Notes: a model not told the origin generated them from the letters alone. 64,000 bases of DNA from Sacculina carcini (GCA_916048095.2 OU696577.1:9637354-9701353); one strand, 5' to 3'; positions 25,801 to 37,510 are shown, numbered from the stretch's first letter. Numbers and translations are program-made.

Positions 25801-28800
25801 GTTAGGTGGTACACTTGCAGTATCACTTGTTTGTTTGTTTGTTTGTTAGGTGGTACACTTGCAGTATCACTTGTTTGTTTGTTTGTTAGGTGGTACACTT
25901 GCAGTACCACTTGTTTGTTTGTTTGTTTGTTAGGTGGTACACTTGCAGTATCACTTGTTTGTTTGTTTGTTAGGTGGTACACTTGCAGTACCACTTGTTT
26001 GTTTGTTTGTTTGTTAGGTGGTACACTTGCAGTACCACTTGTTTGTTTGTTTGTTAGGTGGTACACTTGCAGTACCACTTGTTTGTTTGTTTGTTTGTTA
26101 GGTGGTACACTTGCAGTACCACTTGTTTGTTTGTTTGTTTGTTAGGTGGTACACTTGCAATATCACTTGTTTGTTTGTTTGTTTGTTAGGTGGTACACTT
26201 GCAGTACCACTTGTTTGTTTGTTTGTTAGGTGGTACACTTGCAGTATCACTTGTTTGTTTGTTTGTTAGGTGGTACACTTGCAGTACCACTTGTTTGTTT
26301 GTTTGTTTGTTAGGTGGTACACTTGCAGTATCACTTGTTTGTTTGTTTGTTAGGTGGTACACTTGCAGTACCACTTGTTTGTTTGTTTGTTAGATGGTAC
26401 ACTTGCAGTATCACTTGTTTGTTTGTTTGTTAGGTGGTACACTTGCAGTACCACTTGTTTGTTTGTTTGTTAGGTGGTACACTTGCAGTATCACTTGTTT
26501 GTTTGTTTGTTTGTTAGGTGGTACACTTGCAGTATCACTTGTTTGTTTGTTTGTTAGGTGGTACACTTGCAGTATCACTTGTTTGTTTGTTTGTTAGGTG
26601 GTACACTTGCAGTACCACTTGTTTGTTTGTTTGTTTGTTAGGTGGTACACTTGCAGTATCACTTGTTTGTTTGTTTGTTAGGTGGTACACTTGCAGTACC
26701 ACTTGTTTGTTTGTTTGTTTATTAGGTGGTACACTTGCAGTACCACTTGTTTGTTTGTTTGTTTGTTAGGTGGTACACTTGCAGTATCACTTGTTTGTTT
26801 GTTTGTTTGTTAGGTGGTACACTTGCAGTACCACTTGTTTGTTTGTTTGTTTGTTAGGTGGTACACTTGCAGTATCACTTGTTTGTTTGTTTGTTAGGTG
26901 GTACACTTGCAGTACCACTTGTTTGTTTGTTTGTTAGGTGGTACACTTGCAGTACCACTTGTTTGTTTGTTTGTTTGTTAGGTGGTACACTTGCAGTATC
27001 ACTTGTTTGTTTGTTTGTTAGGTGGTACACTTGCAGTATCACTTGTTTGTTTGTTTGTTAGGTGGTACACTTGCAATATCACTTGTTTGTTTGTTTGTTA
27101 GGTGGTACACTTGCAGTACCACTTGTTTGTTTGTTTGTTTGTTAGGTGGTACACTTGCAGTACCACTTGTTTGTTTGTTTGTTAGGTGGTACACTTGCAG
27201 TACCACTTGTTTGTTTGTTTGTTAGGTGGTACACTTGCAGTACCACTTGTTTGTTTGTTTGTTTGTTAGGTGGTACACTTGCAGTATCACTTGTTTGTTT
27301 GTTTGTTAGGTGGTACACTTGCAGTATCACTTGTTTGTTTGTTTGTTTGTTAGGTGGTACACTTGCAGTATCACTTGTTTGTTTGTTTGTTAGGTGGTAC
27401 ACTTGCAGTACCACTTGTTTGTTTGTTTGTTTGTTAGGTGGTACACTTGCAGTATCACTTGTTTGTTTGTTTGTTAGGTGGTACACTTGCAGTACCACTT
27501 GTTTGTTTGTTTGTTAGGTGGTACACTTGCAGTATCACTTGTTTGTTTGTTTGTTTGTTAGGTGGTACACTTGCAGTATCACTTGTTTGTTTGTTTGTTA
27601 GGTGGTACACTTGCAGTACCACTTGTTTGTTTGTTTGTTAGGTGGTACACTTGCAGTACCACTTGTTTGTTTGTTTGTTTGTTAGGTGGTACACTTGCAA
27701 TATCACTTGTTTGTTTGTTTGTTAGGTGGTACACTTGCAGTATCACTTGTTTGTTTGTTTGTTAGGTGGTACACTTGCAGTACCACTTGTTTGTTTGTTT
27801 GTTAGGTGGTACACTTGCAGTATCACTTGTTTGTTTGTTTGTTTGTTAGGTGGTACACTTGCAGTATCACTTGTTTGTTTGTTTGTTTGTTAGGTGGTAC
27901 ACTTGCAGTATCACTTGTTTGTTTGTTTGTTAGGTGGTACACTTGCAGTACCACTTGTTTGTTTGTTTGTTTGTTAGGTGGTACACTTGCAGTACCACTT
28001 GTTTGTTTGTTTGTTTGTTAGGTGGTACACTTGCAGTACCACTTGTTTGTTTGTTTGTTAGGTGGTACACTTGCAGTACCACTTGTTTGTTTGTTTGTTA
28101 GGTGGTACACTTGCAGTATCACTTGTTTGTTTGTTTGTTAGGTGGTACACTTGCAGTACCACTTGTTTGTTTGTTTGTTAGGTGGTACACTTGCAGTATC
28201 ACTTGTTTGTTTGTTTGTTAGGTGGTACACTTGCAGTACCACTTGTTTGTTTGTTTGTTTGTTAGGTGGTACACTTGCAGTATCACTTGTTTGTTTGTTT
28301 GTTAGGTGGTACACTTGCAGTATCACTTGTTTGTTTGTTTGTTAGGTGGTACACTTGCAGTACCACTTGTTTGTTTGTTTGTTAGGTGGTACACTTGCAG
28401 TATCACTTGTTTGTTTGTTTGTTTGTTAGGTGGTACACTTGCAGTATCACTTGTTTGTTTGTTTGTTAGGTGGTACACTTGCAGTATCACTTGTTTGTTT
28501 GTTTGTTAGGTGGTACACTTGCAGTACCACTTGTTTGTTTGTTTGTTAGGTGGTACACTTGCAGTACCACTTGTTTGTTTGTTTGTTAGGTGGTACACTT
28601 GCAGTATCACTTGTTTGTTTGTTTGTTAGGTGGTACACTTGCAGTATCACTTGTTTGTTTGTTTGTTAGGTGGTACACTTGCAGTACCACTTGTTTGTTT
28701 GTTTGTTAGGTGGTACACTTGCAGTACCACTTGTTTGTTTGTTTGTTTGTTAGGTGGTACACTTGCAGTACCACTTGTTTGTTTGTTTGTTTGTTAGGTG

Positions 28801-31800
28801 GTACACTTGCAGTATCACTTGTTTGTTTGTTTGTTAGGTGGTACACTTGCAGTATCACTTGTTTGTTTGTTTGTTTGTTAGGTGGTACACTTGCAGTATC
28901 ACTTGTTTGTTTGTTTGTTAGGTGGTACACTTGCAGTACCACTTGTTTGTTTGTTTGTTAGGTGGTACACTTGCAGTACCACTTGTTTGTTTGTTTGTTA
29001 GGTGGTACACTTGCAGTATCACTTGTTTGTTTGTTTGTTTGTTAGGTGGTACACTTGCAGTATCACTTGTTTGTTTGTTTGTTTGTTAGGTGGTACACTT
29101 GCAATATCACTTGTTTGTTTGTTTGTTTGTTAGGTGGTACACTTGCAGTATCACTTGTTTGTTTGTTTGTTAGGTGGTACACTTGCAGTATCACTTGTTT
29201 GTTTGTTTGTTAGGTGGTACACTTGCAGTATCACTTGTTTGTTTGTTTGTTAGGTGGTACACTTGCAGTACCACTTGTTTGTTTGTTTGTTAGGTGGTAC
29301 ACTTGCAGTACCACTTGTTTGTTTGTTTGTTAGGTGGTACACTTGCAGTATCACTTGTTTGTTTGTTTGTTAGGTGGTACACTTGCAGTATCACTTGTTT
29401 GTTTGTTTGTTAGGTGGTACACTTGCAGTACCACTTGTTTGTTTGTTTGTTAGGTGGTACACTTGCAGTATCACTTGTTTGTTTGTTTGTTAGGTGGTAC
29501 ACTTGCAGTACCACTTGTTTGTTTGTTTGTTTGTTAGGTGGTACACTTGCAGTATCACTTGTTTGTTTGTTTGTTAGGTGGTACACTTGCAGTACCACTT
29601 GTTTGTTTGTTTGTTTGTTAGGTGGTACACTTGCAGTACCACTTGTTTGTTTGTTTGTTTGTTAGGTGGTACACTTGCAGTATCACTTGTTTGTTTGTTT
29701 GTTTGTTAGGTGGTACACTTGCAGTATCACTTGTTTGTTTGTTAGGTGGTACACTTGCAGTATCACTTGTTTGTTTGTTTGTTAGGTGGTACACTTGCGG
29801 TACCACTTGTTTGTTTGTTTGTTAGGTGGTACACTTGCAGTACCACTTGTTTGTTTGTTTGTTTGTTAGGTGGTACACTTGCAGTATCACTTGTTTGTTT
29901 GTTTGTTAGGTGGTACACTTACAGTATCACTTGTTTGTTTGTTTGTTAGGTGGTACACTTGCAGTATCACTTGTTTGTTTGTTTGTTAGGTGGTACACTT
30001 GCAGTACCACTTGTTTGTTTGTTTGTTTGTTAGGTGGTACACTTGTAGTACCACTTGTTTGTTTGTTTGTTAGGTGGTACACTTGCAGTACCACTTGTTT
30101 GTTTGTTTGTTAGGTGGTACACTTGCAGTATCACTTGTTTGTTTGTTTGTTAGGTGGTACACTTGCAGTACCACTTGTTTGTTTGTTTGTTAGGTGGTAC
30201 ACTTGCAGTACCACTTGTTTGTTTGTTTGTTTGTTAGGTGGTACACTTGCAGTATCACTTGTTTGTTTGTTTGTTTGTTAGGTGGTACACTTGCAGTACC
30301 ACTTGTTTGTTTGTTTGTTAGGTGGTACACTTGCAGTACCACTTGTTTGTTTGTTTGTTAGGTGGTACACTTGCAGTATCACTTGTTTGTTTGTTTGTTA
30401 GGTGGTACACTTGCAGTATCACTTGTTTGTTTGTTTGTTAGGTGGTACACTTGCAGTACCACTTGTTTGTTTGTTTGTTTGTTAGGTGGTACACTTGCAG
30501 TATCACTTGTTTGTTTGTTTGTTAGGTGGTACACTTGCAATACCACTTGTTTGTTTGTTTGTTAGGTGGTACACTTGCAGTACCACTTGTTTGTTTGTTT
30601 GTTAGGTGGTACACTTGCAGTACCACTTGTTTGTTTGTTTGTCTGTTAGGTGGTACACTTGCAGTATCACTTGTTTGTTTGTTTTTTTGTTAGGTGGTAC
30701 ACTTGCAGTACCACTTGTTTGTTTGTTTGTTTGTTAGGTGGTACACTTGCAGTATCACTTGTTTGTTTGTTTGTTAGGTGGTACACTTGCAATATCACTT
30801 GTTTGTTTGTTTGTTAGGTGGTACACTTGCAGTATCACTTGTTTGTTTGTTTGTTAGGTGGTACACTTACAGTATCACTTGTTTGTTTGTTTGTTAGGTG
30901 GTACACTTGCAGTACCACTTGTTTGTTTGTTTGTTAGGTGGTACACTTGCAGTACCACTTGTTTGTTTGTTTGTTTGTTAGGTGGTACACTTGCAGTACC
31001 ACTTGTTTGTTTGTTTGTAAGGTGGTACACTTGCAGTACCACTTGTTTGTTTGTTTGTTAGGTGGTACACTTGCAGTATTACTTGTTTGTTTGTTTGTTT
31101 GTTAGGTGGTACACTTACAGTATCACTTGTTTGTTTGTTTGTTTGTTAGGTGGTACACTTGCAGTACCACTTGTTTGTTTGTTTGTTTGTTAGGTGGTAC
31201 ACTTACAGTATCACTTGTTTGTTTGTTTGTTAGGTGGTACACTTGCAGTATCACTTGTTTGTTTGTTTGTTAGGTGGTACACTTGTAGTATCACTTGTTT
31301 GTTTGTTTGTTAGGTGGTACACTTGCAGTACCACTTGTTTGTTTGTTTGTTAGGTGGTACACTTGCAGTACCACTTGTTTGTTTGTTTGTTAGGTGGTAC
31401 ACTTGTAGTATCACTTGTTTGTTTGTTTGTTTGTTAGGTGGTACACTTGTAGTATCACTTGTTTGTTTGTTTGTTTGTTAGGTGGTACACTTGCAGTACC
31501 ACTTGTTTGTTTGTTTGTTTGTTAGGTGGTACACTTGCAGTATCACTTGTTTGTTTGTTTGTTAGGTGGTACACTTGCAGTACCACTTGTTTGTTTGTTT
31601 GTTAGGTGGTACACTTGCAGTATCACTTGTTTGTTTGTTTGTTAGGTGGTACACTTGCAGTACCACTTGTTTGTTTGTTTGTTTGTTAGGTGGTACACTT
31701 GCAGTACCACTTGTTTGTTTGTTTGTTTGTTAGGTGGTACACTTGCAGTATCACTTGTTTGTTTGTTTGTTTGTTAGGTGGTACACTTGCAGTATCACTT

Positions 31801-32763
31801 GTTTGTTTGTTTGTTAGGTGGTACACTTGCAGTACCACTTGTTTGTTTGTTTGTTAGGTGGTACACTTGCAGTACCACTTGTTTGTTTGTTTGTTAGGTG
31901 GTACACTTGCAGTACCACTTGTTTGTTTGTTTGTTAGGTGGTACACTTGCAGTACCACTTGTTTGTTTGTTTGTTAGGTGGTACACTTGCAGTACCACTT
32001 GTTTGTTTGTTTGTTTGTTAGGTGGTACACTTGCAGTACCACTTGTTTGTTTGTTTGTTTGTTAGGTGGTACACTTGCAGTATCACTTGTTTGTTTGTTT
32101 GTTAGGTGGTACACTTGCAGTACCACTTGTTTGTTTGTTTGTTAGGTGGTACACTTGCAGTACCACTTGTTTGTTTGTTTGTTAGGTGGTACACTTGCAG
32201 TACCACTTGTTTGTTTGTTTGTTAGGTGGTACACTTGCAGTACCACTTGTTTGTTTGTTTGTTTGTTAGGTGGTACACTTGCAGTATCACTTGTTTGTTT
32301 GTTTGTTAGGTGGTACACTTGCAGTACCACTTGTTTGTTTGTTAGGTGGTACACTTGCAGTATCACTTGTTTGTTTGTTTGTTAGGTGGTACACTTGCAG
32401 TACCACTTGTTTGTTTGTTTGTTTGTTAGGTGGTACACTTGCAGTACCACTTGTTTGTTTGTTTGTTAGGTGGTACACTTGCAGTACCACTTGTTTGTTT
32501 GTTTGTTAGGTGGTACACTTGCAGTATCACTTGTTTGTTTGTTTGTTTGTTAGGTGGTACACTTGCAGTACCACTTGTTTGTGGAATGTCGGCGCGAGGT
32601 TGACAATGTTTCTCAACGTATTTCCACCTCTGCTAATGGTAATAACAATACTCGAGTGTTGGGTGACGGCGATGATGATATACAAGTGTTATGCTCGGGC
32701 AATATGCCCCCTGTCACGCATCTGCTCAAAACAGTCATGTCTAACTCGGCCTGGATACAACAG
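19290..32763 (+). CDS. QSER1/PRR12-like protein with DUF4211-type C-terminal domain (6 exons, 3' end unresolved)
   Basis: Exons: 19290–20045, 20888–21031, 21616–21958, 22231–22328, 22894–23196 and 32554–32763; phases 0,0,1,0,0 agree. They give 618 residues before the donor at 32764. Residues 1–252 are Ser/Ala/Thr-rich. 253–300 ([10 protein letters not shown]...VIWRVDRHN) resembles the chromatin-reader-like segment preceding DUF4211 in QSER1 and PRR12. Poly-Gln is at 343–350. About 385–618 is DUF4211-like: [39 protein letters not shown]2C (RVCQLCC), [16 protein letters not shown], then [16 protein letters not shown] across the last junction. The function of the invertebrate proteins is unknown; vertebrate QSER1 is nuclear and linked to DNA-methylation control. 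Exon 2 could also begin at 20822. No exon after 32763 could be identified. The family call comes from remembered motif order, not a search. Confidence 0.65.
20060..20820 (+). repeat. CA-rich intron 1 of the QSER1-like gene with a TTATATAGCGC element
   Basis: (CA)n tracts are separated by short unique pieces. At 20440–20485 an ATTACATTACATTA run is followed by TTTATATAGCGCTTTTCACC and AAAGCGCTC, a short inverted GCGCTTT motif. Similar TATATAGCGC pieces occur at 61658–61668 and 62077–62116, so this is a dispersed repeat fragment. Confidence 0.55.
21110..21374. mobile_element. GGATCCGCC-family MITE, copy 1 (intron 2 of the QSER1-like gene)
   Basis: Shares the cores ATTTGTTGATATAAGCATTA and CAACTCCTCA with four other copies in the window (37.7, 41.7, 43.6 and 50.0 kb) and ends CTCTGGATCCGCC at 21353–21365. 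It contains no coding sequence. Classed as a non-autonomous DNA element because complete copies carry inverted ends. Confidence 0.6.
22811..22890 (+). repeat. (GT)n tract forming the acceptor region of exon 5, QSER1-like gene
   Basis: About 80 bp of nearly pure GT run to GTGACAG, directly before the exon start at 22894. It stands where a polypyrimidine tract would normally be. Confidence 0.85.
23494..32582 (+). repeat. 9.1-kb satellite of a duplicated splice acceptor and exon start (about 220 units)
   Basis: Each unit is (TTTG)3–4 with GTTAG, then GTGGTACACTTGCAGTAY and CACTTG. Basic length is 40 bp, with many 44-bp units (one extra TTTG) and rare 36-bp ones (near 29735 and 32335). The last unit is the true acceptor: TTAG at 32550–32553 followed by GTGGTACACTTGCAGTACCA, reading [10 protein letters not shown] into unique exon 6. 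Every upstream unit therefore copies the end of the intron plus the first 24–28 exon bases. The main internal variant is TAC/TAT; minor ones alter CAG to TAG-, CAA- or ACA-type triplets. The first acceptor-like copy is at 23506–23509. Before it, 23200–23420 is GT-rich with GTCAGTGT motifs. The 60–140-residue open frames on both strands are unit translations. Confidence 0.97.
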
Positions 32764-34240
32764 GTTAGCATACAAACACACACAAACACACACACAAGAA
32801 CGTTAAGAAATACACACACATCGACTTCTATTGGTGCTTTAACAAGTGAATATTTCAATTATCCTGGAAGATGTCAACATTCGCTGTCAGTCATGAAAAA
32901 TATGTACAATTAGCACGTGATGTTAAAAACGAGGGTCCTTCAATTTATCACAAATTGTCAGAGTTTGAAAAAACGTTTTTTCTATGGTTTTTTTTTAGAA
33001 AAAAAAACAAAAAACGTTGGGTTTTTTGGTTTATTTGGGTTTTTTTCACACTTTGCACACACAAATCAAAAAAGAATAATACCATGCTATTTAGTACATA
33101 GTTAAACATGTTAGTACCACTTACCAAGAGTTTTGTAAATATTTGAAAATGATGAAAATAAAATCAAGTGTTTTTCATAGAAACTCAAATGTTTTGTCGT
33201 AAAGATATAGGATTTCTCATAAATACCAACTACAATGCTTTCCCAGCAGAAACCAAAAATGTTCATAAATATTACTTTTTGACATGATTTTAAGGGTTTG
33301 CACGATATGGGAAACAATTTTATTAAAACTTATTTACTAAACTTAAAATAATTTTACATTTATTATGTTTTTGAAAAAAAACACTGTTAATTTTGCAATC
33401 GAAACTATAAAAGAAATTTGGTAGACGCCGATAGAAGCTCAAACAGGACACTTTTTGCTCTTAAACGAGCAGAGAATGTAATTAAATGTGTGTGTGTGTG
33501 TGTGTGTGTGTTGGATAGTGTTTTAACGCTCGTCGAATATTGTGGGCCGATATAGACGAAATGGCAGCCAAGGGTGGACAAACGGCGGTCACTGTCTGAT
33601 ACAAGCCACAATTGTCTCAATTCCACTGTCTGATACACGCCACAATTGTCTCAATTCCACAACGTCTGACACACGCCATACTCTTGTCCATATCATTATT
33701 TGAATGTTAAACTATTAAACTTGTTGTCGATGAGAGTTTTTGCGTTGATATTTTAATACGGGCAAGTTGTACTTATGAAAATGTTCTTCGCGTGCCATAT
33801 ATACTAATACACTCTCATGTACTGTGTGTGTCATGTATTGTGGCGGTATCCACGAAGATTGTGAAAATTTAAAAAAAACGTATTCATTGGAGCAATGTTA
33901 CAAGAATTTACTCGAATTTCAACATGTTCTTATACTTGGGTTTGAAATCGAGTTTTTTGCCTCTCAAAAGCTGGTTGTCATAGAAACACCGCAGCGCGCG
34001 TGACAAACAACTTGACGCACGCCCGAAATTCCACTCTTTTAGTCTATTTTTACGCGAGTTCGCTAGGCTTGGCTTGTTTTTGGGTGCTGCAAGGATTAGT
34101 GCGAAGAACGACGAAAGCACATAATCTGTTAAATTTTTACAACTGGTCAGTGCAAAGACGAAGCAGGCATGAAAAGCGACAACGCCAACAACACGCTGAA
34201 TACCAACGACTGAAGGCGCTCCTTTGTTCGCACCACTCCA
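32764..34240. other. Spacer or intron after exon 6; no exon confirmed
   Basis: AT-rich with poly-A/T runs (32990–33050), a (GT)n tract at 33487–33511 and a 2–3-copy direct repeat of about 38 bp (CACTGTCTGATACA...) at 33590–33680. If the QSER1-like gene continues, its next exon may be here, but no open frame resembles the expected C-terminus. Reading through the donor at 32764 gives a stop at 32911–32913. Confidence 0.4.
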
Positions 34241-34249
34241 TCACACAGC

Positions 34250-34610
34250 ACCCTGTGCGCATGCGCACAACAGGCTTTGTGGAGCGCAGTCATGTAGGCG
34301 ATGAGACGGTCCCGCTCCCCCACCACCCAGTCTACAATCCCCAGCTGGGGAGAAAGCTAGCGAGCTCGCCATTGGTCGAAGCTAAGTTCATGTGTGACGT
34401 CATAGACACACAACGCCATCTAGTCGACGTTTTGTCAACTATCTGCGTCGGTAGAAAGTTCATTCGTTGAGAGGTGCCAGTTGGTTGTGGGTGCGTTCGC
34501 TGCTTTGTCTGGGTTTCCTTTGTTCTTTGGCTGTGCGTGCGCTACGTTGGATTCTGCACCTTCTATGTGTCGAGCCTAGCCGTTGTTTTGAATTCTGCAT
34601 CAATCTGCTG
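34250..34610 (+). promoter_or_regulatory. BTG promoter region with NRF1-like, CCAAT and CRE sites
   Basis: In the 360 bp before the BTG start codon: the palindrome TGCGCATGCGCA (NRF1-like) at 34256–34267, an inverted CCAAT box (ATTGG) at 34371–34375, and a full cAMP-response element TGACGTCA at 34395–34402. The sequence is GC-richer than its surroundings and no TATA box is seen. A CRE fits the immediate-early, CREB-responsive behaviour known for vertebrate BTG2. The sites are seen; their use is inferred. Confidence 0.6.
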
Positions 34611-34615
34611 CTGTC

Positions 34616-35155
34616 ATGAAGTGCGAGGTGTATTCTGCTGCTGATTTCATCGCCAACCTACTGCGAGTGGGACATGCGTCATCGCTGAACGAACTCCAGT
34701 TGATGGCGTTCCGAGATACGCTCATCGTGATGATGCGAAACCACTACCAGAACCACTGGTTCCCCGACCGACCGTTCAAGGGTTCAGGCTATCGTTGTAT
34801 TCGTATTAACGGGCAGATGGACCCATTGGTAGCGTCGGCGGGCGAGGCTTGTGGTATGCCTCCTGCTCATCTGCGGGCACTCTTTCCCAGCGAGCTTACC
34901 ATGTGGGTCGACCCGTGGGAGGTGTCCTACCGCATCGGCGAGAACGGTTCCATCTGCGTTCTGCTCGATAGCAAAACTGTGATGGCGGCGGCGGCTGCTG
35001 CGAGTGCTTCGGTGCCGGAATCAGAAGTGTCGATTTCTGCTTCGGCGAGGTCTTACAGCGGCAGTTCTTGTAAGACAGTTCCGTCGCCGGCGGTCGGTCA
35101 GAGGCAGTGGTCGGAGGCAAACGGAGCAGCAACATCGGCCTGTGTTTTCAGCTAA
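34616..35155 (+). CDS. BTG1/2: BTG1/BTG2-type antiproliferative protein (intronless)
   Basis: 179 residues from MKCEVYSAADFIANLLRVG to CVFS. The BTG domain occupies residues 1–117. Box A is NHYQNHWFPDRPFKGSGYRC (42–61) followed by IRIN. Box B is LFPSELTMWVDPWEVSYRIG (89–108), then ENGSICVL. RCIRINGQMDPL and YRIGENGSICVL match BTG1/BTG2 better than TOB or BTG3. Residues 123 onward form an Ala/Ser-rich tail without a PAM2-like motif. These proteins bind the CAF1 (CNOT7/8) deadenylase of CCR4–NOT, promote mRNA deadenylation and restrain cell-cycle entry. Vertebrate BTG1/2 genes have an intron inside this domain; here the domain is uninterrupted. Start choice is secure because it matches the family N-terminus. 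Confidence 0.93.
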   Translation: MKCEVYSAADFIANLLRVGHASSLNELQLMAFRDTLIVMMRNHYQNHWFPDRPFKGSGYRCIRINGQMDPLVASAGEACGMPPAHLRALFPSELTMWVDPWEVSYRIGENGSICVLLDSKTVMAAAAAASASVPESEVSISASARSYSGSSCKTVPSPAVGQRQWSEANGAATSACVFS

Positions 35156-36900
35156 GCGGTGTGAATTCAGGTGCACTCAGGTGATTCTCGCTTACACAAA
35201 TCACACCCTGTCTCAGCGCGTTGTTCTAACATTCTCTTCGTCGTTCTTCGTCGTTCGTTGTCGTCTGTTCTATGTTGCCTACGGTTTATAATTGGCGCGC
35301 GTGTACATACATAAATATAGATATATAGACATGCATATACATATACATATATATGTATATATATAAAGGTGTTTTGTGTTACAATTATGGCGGGTGTATG
35401 ATCGTCCTGTTTCTGAGTGTCCGTGCTGTCGTCGATGTGTGCCATGATCTCACCAGTCTCCCGCTCTCTCCCCTTCTCCCTCGCTCTCTCCCCTTCTCAC
35501 TCTCTCCCCCTTCTCCCTCACTCTCTCCCCTTCTCCCGCTCTCTCTTCTTCTCCCTCACTCTCCCTGTCTGTGTCACGCATCTTGATTTCTCCCGATTGA
35601 CCTTCTGTTATTCTGTCTATTCGTTTGTGTGTGCGTGTGTGTGTGTGTCTAAATGTGTTTGTCACTCAAAAAGCCAGTCGTTAGTTGACTTTCATATGTT
35701 TGTGTGTATGAGAGAGGTTTATTGAACGTACGGACATGAGAATTACATTTATAATCCACTCAACAGTAGTCATAAAACAAGTGATAACTGTTTATGCTGT
35801 CTCTCCTTCTGGTATTGTTTATGTTTGTTGTTGGCAGTGTTTTTGGAACGACTTTGTTCCTTCGAGTCAATTTTGTATCTTTTGCCACCACCGCTTGTGT
35901 GACCATGCTCGTTGATTTTCCGATGTACCCGCTCATCGCGCCGATAGTAATTTATTTTATTCACATTTTTGTATGACCAAAGCTTATATACAAGATCGTG
36001 TTCCATAAATGGACTTCGAGGGGCGCTGACGTGTATGTCTGTCTGTCTGTGTGTGTGTGTGTGTTTGTCTTTCGGATGGCATTTGGATTGGTTAAACGAC
36101 AAGTATTTTTGTGTGTTTGTGTTTGTCTGTGTTTCTTATCTTGCAATCGGTACCTGTCAACGGTTTCTTTTTATTGTTTTTTGTATCACTCTCGTTCTCC
36201 TAATGCGCGCGCTCGTGTGTGTGTGAATCCTTCGTGATCTCTTGTATGCGTGCGTGCGTGTGTGTGCGTGTTTGGTTACTGTTTCGCATTGTTGAGACTA
36301 CCATAAGTACAAAGTGAGTGGTGCGTTTTCACGTGCGTTCTCTATCGGGCCACCTCCGGCTGGACGGATTATAAAGTTCGGGCGTGTCTGCCCCGCCATA
36401 TTTGTATATATACTGATATTTATATATATATATATATATATATATAAATATTATATGTATGTGTGTGTGCATGCATATATAAGTTTTGATATATTTGCTG
36501 ATTGCTTGCGTGTCGATAATGCAGTACTTAGCAAGCGCGTGGTTGTGAACGGCCATGTACAAACAGTGTGCCTCTGTGATCGATCGGTCGGGTGGGGAGA
36601 AGGGGGTAGGGAGGGGGTTATTGTGAAAGGTGTATTGTGGCTTTACCAGCGGCAGTGACGCTTGCGAGTGTGTTGGGGGCTTGTCTGAGCGAACCTGTGT
36701 GTGTGTGTATATATATTATATAGTCACCTTTTGTTGGGCTGTGGTGTTCATATTGAGAAGTATAGATTGTGCAACTCTATCATAGGCGCCGTGTTGCGCG
36801 CACTCTCAAAATCTTATTTTGTTTGTCTTGACACCATGACGCTGCGTGGTGTTCTCTGCAATGTTTTTGTAAACAAACAATAAAATCTAATCCCAAAGCG
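35156..36900 (+). other. Long BTG 3' UTR (inferred) with CT, GT and TA microsatellites
   Basis: No gene is visible between the BTG stop and the AATAAA at 36879. It includes TA-rich sequence at 35310–35365, a (CT)n/CCTTCTCCCTC tract at 35460–35570, GT tracts near 35630, 36045 and 36255, and a (TA)n at 36418–36446. Small frames here are not coding. Confidence 0.5.
36879..36884 (+). terminator. Candidate polyadenylation signal for BTG
   Basis: AATAAA followed by ATCTAATCCC and, about 17 bp later, GT-rich sequence, the expected order for a cleavage and polyadenylation site. No closer AATAAA was noted after the BTG stop. Confidence 0.5.
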
Positions 36901-37122
36901 CTGGTGTTTGCTGTCTGCTGTGTGTGTGTTTATTTGGTAGTGTTTGGTTCATTGGCTTATGTTGTGTGCTAATAATATCCAGTAAGTAGCAGTAAATGCC
37001 GACTGTCACGACTTCTACACGATGCACCGATCATAGTGGAAGAAGGGTGGTAATCTTGTTTCGTGACAATAGACGCAATGACAGCCATTTTGGTCAATGT
37101 TTACATTGACGCAAGAATACGG

Positions 37123-37510
37123 AATACGATGCGATGAATATCGACCTAGCCGAAATGGTACATGTTGTGAGTGCATCTGATAGTGACTGAAGGTTAAGCG
37201 AGTGACCATCTTGGCCAATCTTTCCTCAGTTGTATGTAGTTCAGTGGTTTTCAAACTATTGAACGCTGAATCATATCGTTAGGTTAGGTTAGTGAACGTG
37301 TGAAATTTGTCAATGCAAATACACGATAAGGCCTTCGAATGTTACCTTTAAGCGTTCAAAAGTTTGAAAACCACTGAACTACATACAGTTGAGGAAAGAT
37401 TGGCCAAGATGGTTACTCGCTTAAGCTTCAGTTACTAGATACAACACTGTCAGATGCACTCACAACATGTACCAATTTAGCCAACATCAAATATGCATCG
37501 CATCGTATTG
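37123..37510. mobile_element. Foldback element: long imperfect inverted repeat centred on hAT-like ends
   Basis: Left arm 37123–37268 and right arm about 37351–37510 are imperfect reverse complements, sharing for example GGTACATGTTGTGAGTGCAT, CATCTTGGCCAATCTTTCCT and TGTATGTAGTTCAGTGGTTT. The inner part has the typical hAT end CAGTGGTTTTCAAACT and its mirror AGTTTGAAAACCACTG. The loop is about 80 bp. Transcription of either strand would give a hairpin of about 145 bp. Confidence 0.75.

Noticed and set aside
23494..32582. CRISPR-like array or telomere-like TTAGG repeat
   Set aside because: Units are contiguous without unique spacers and the setting is eukaryotic. TTAGG occurs once per 40 bp as part of the acceptor, not as a tandem pentamer.
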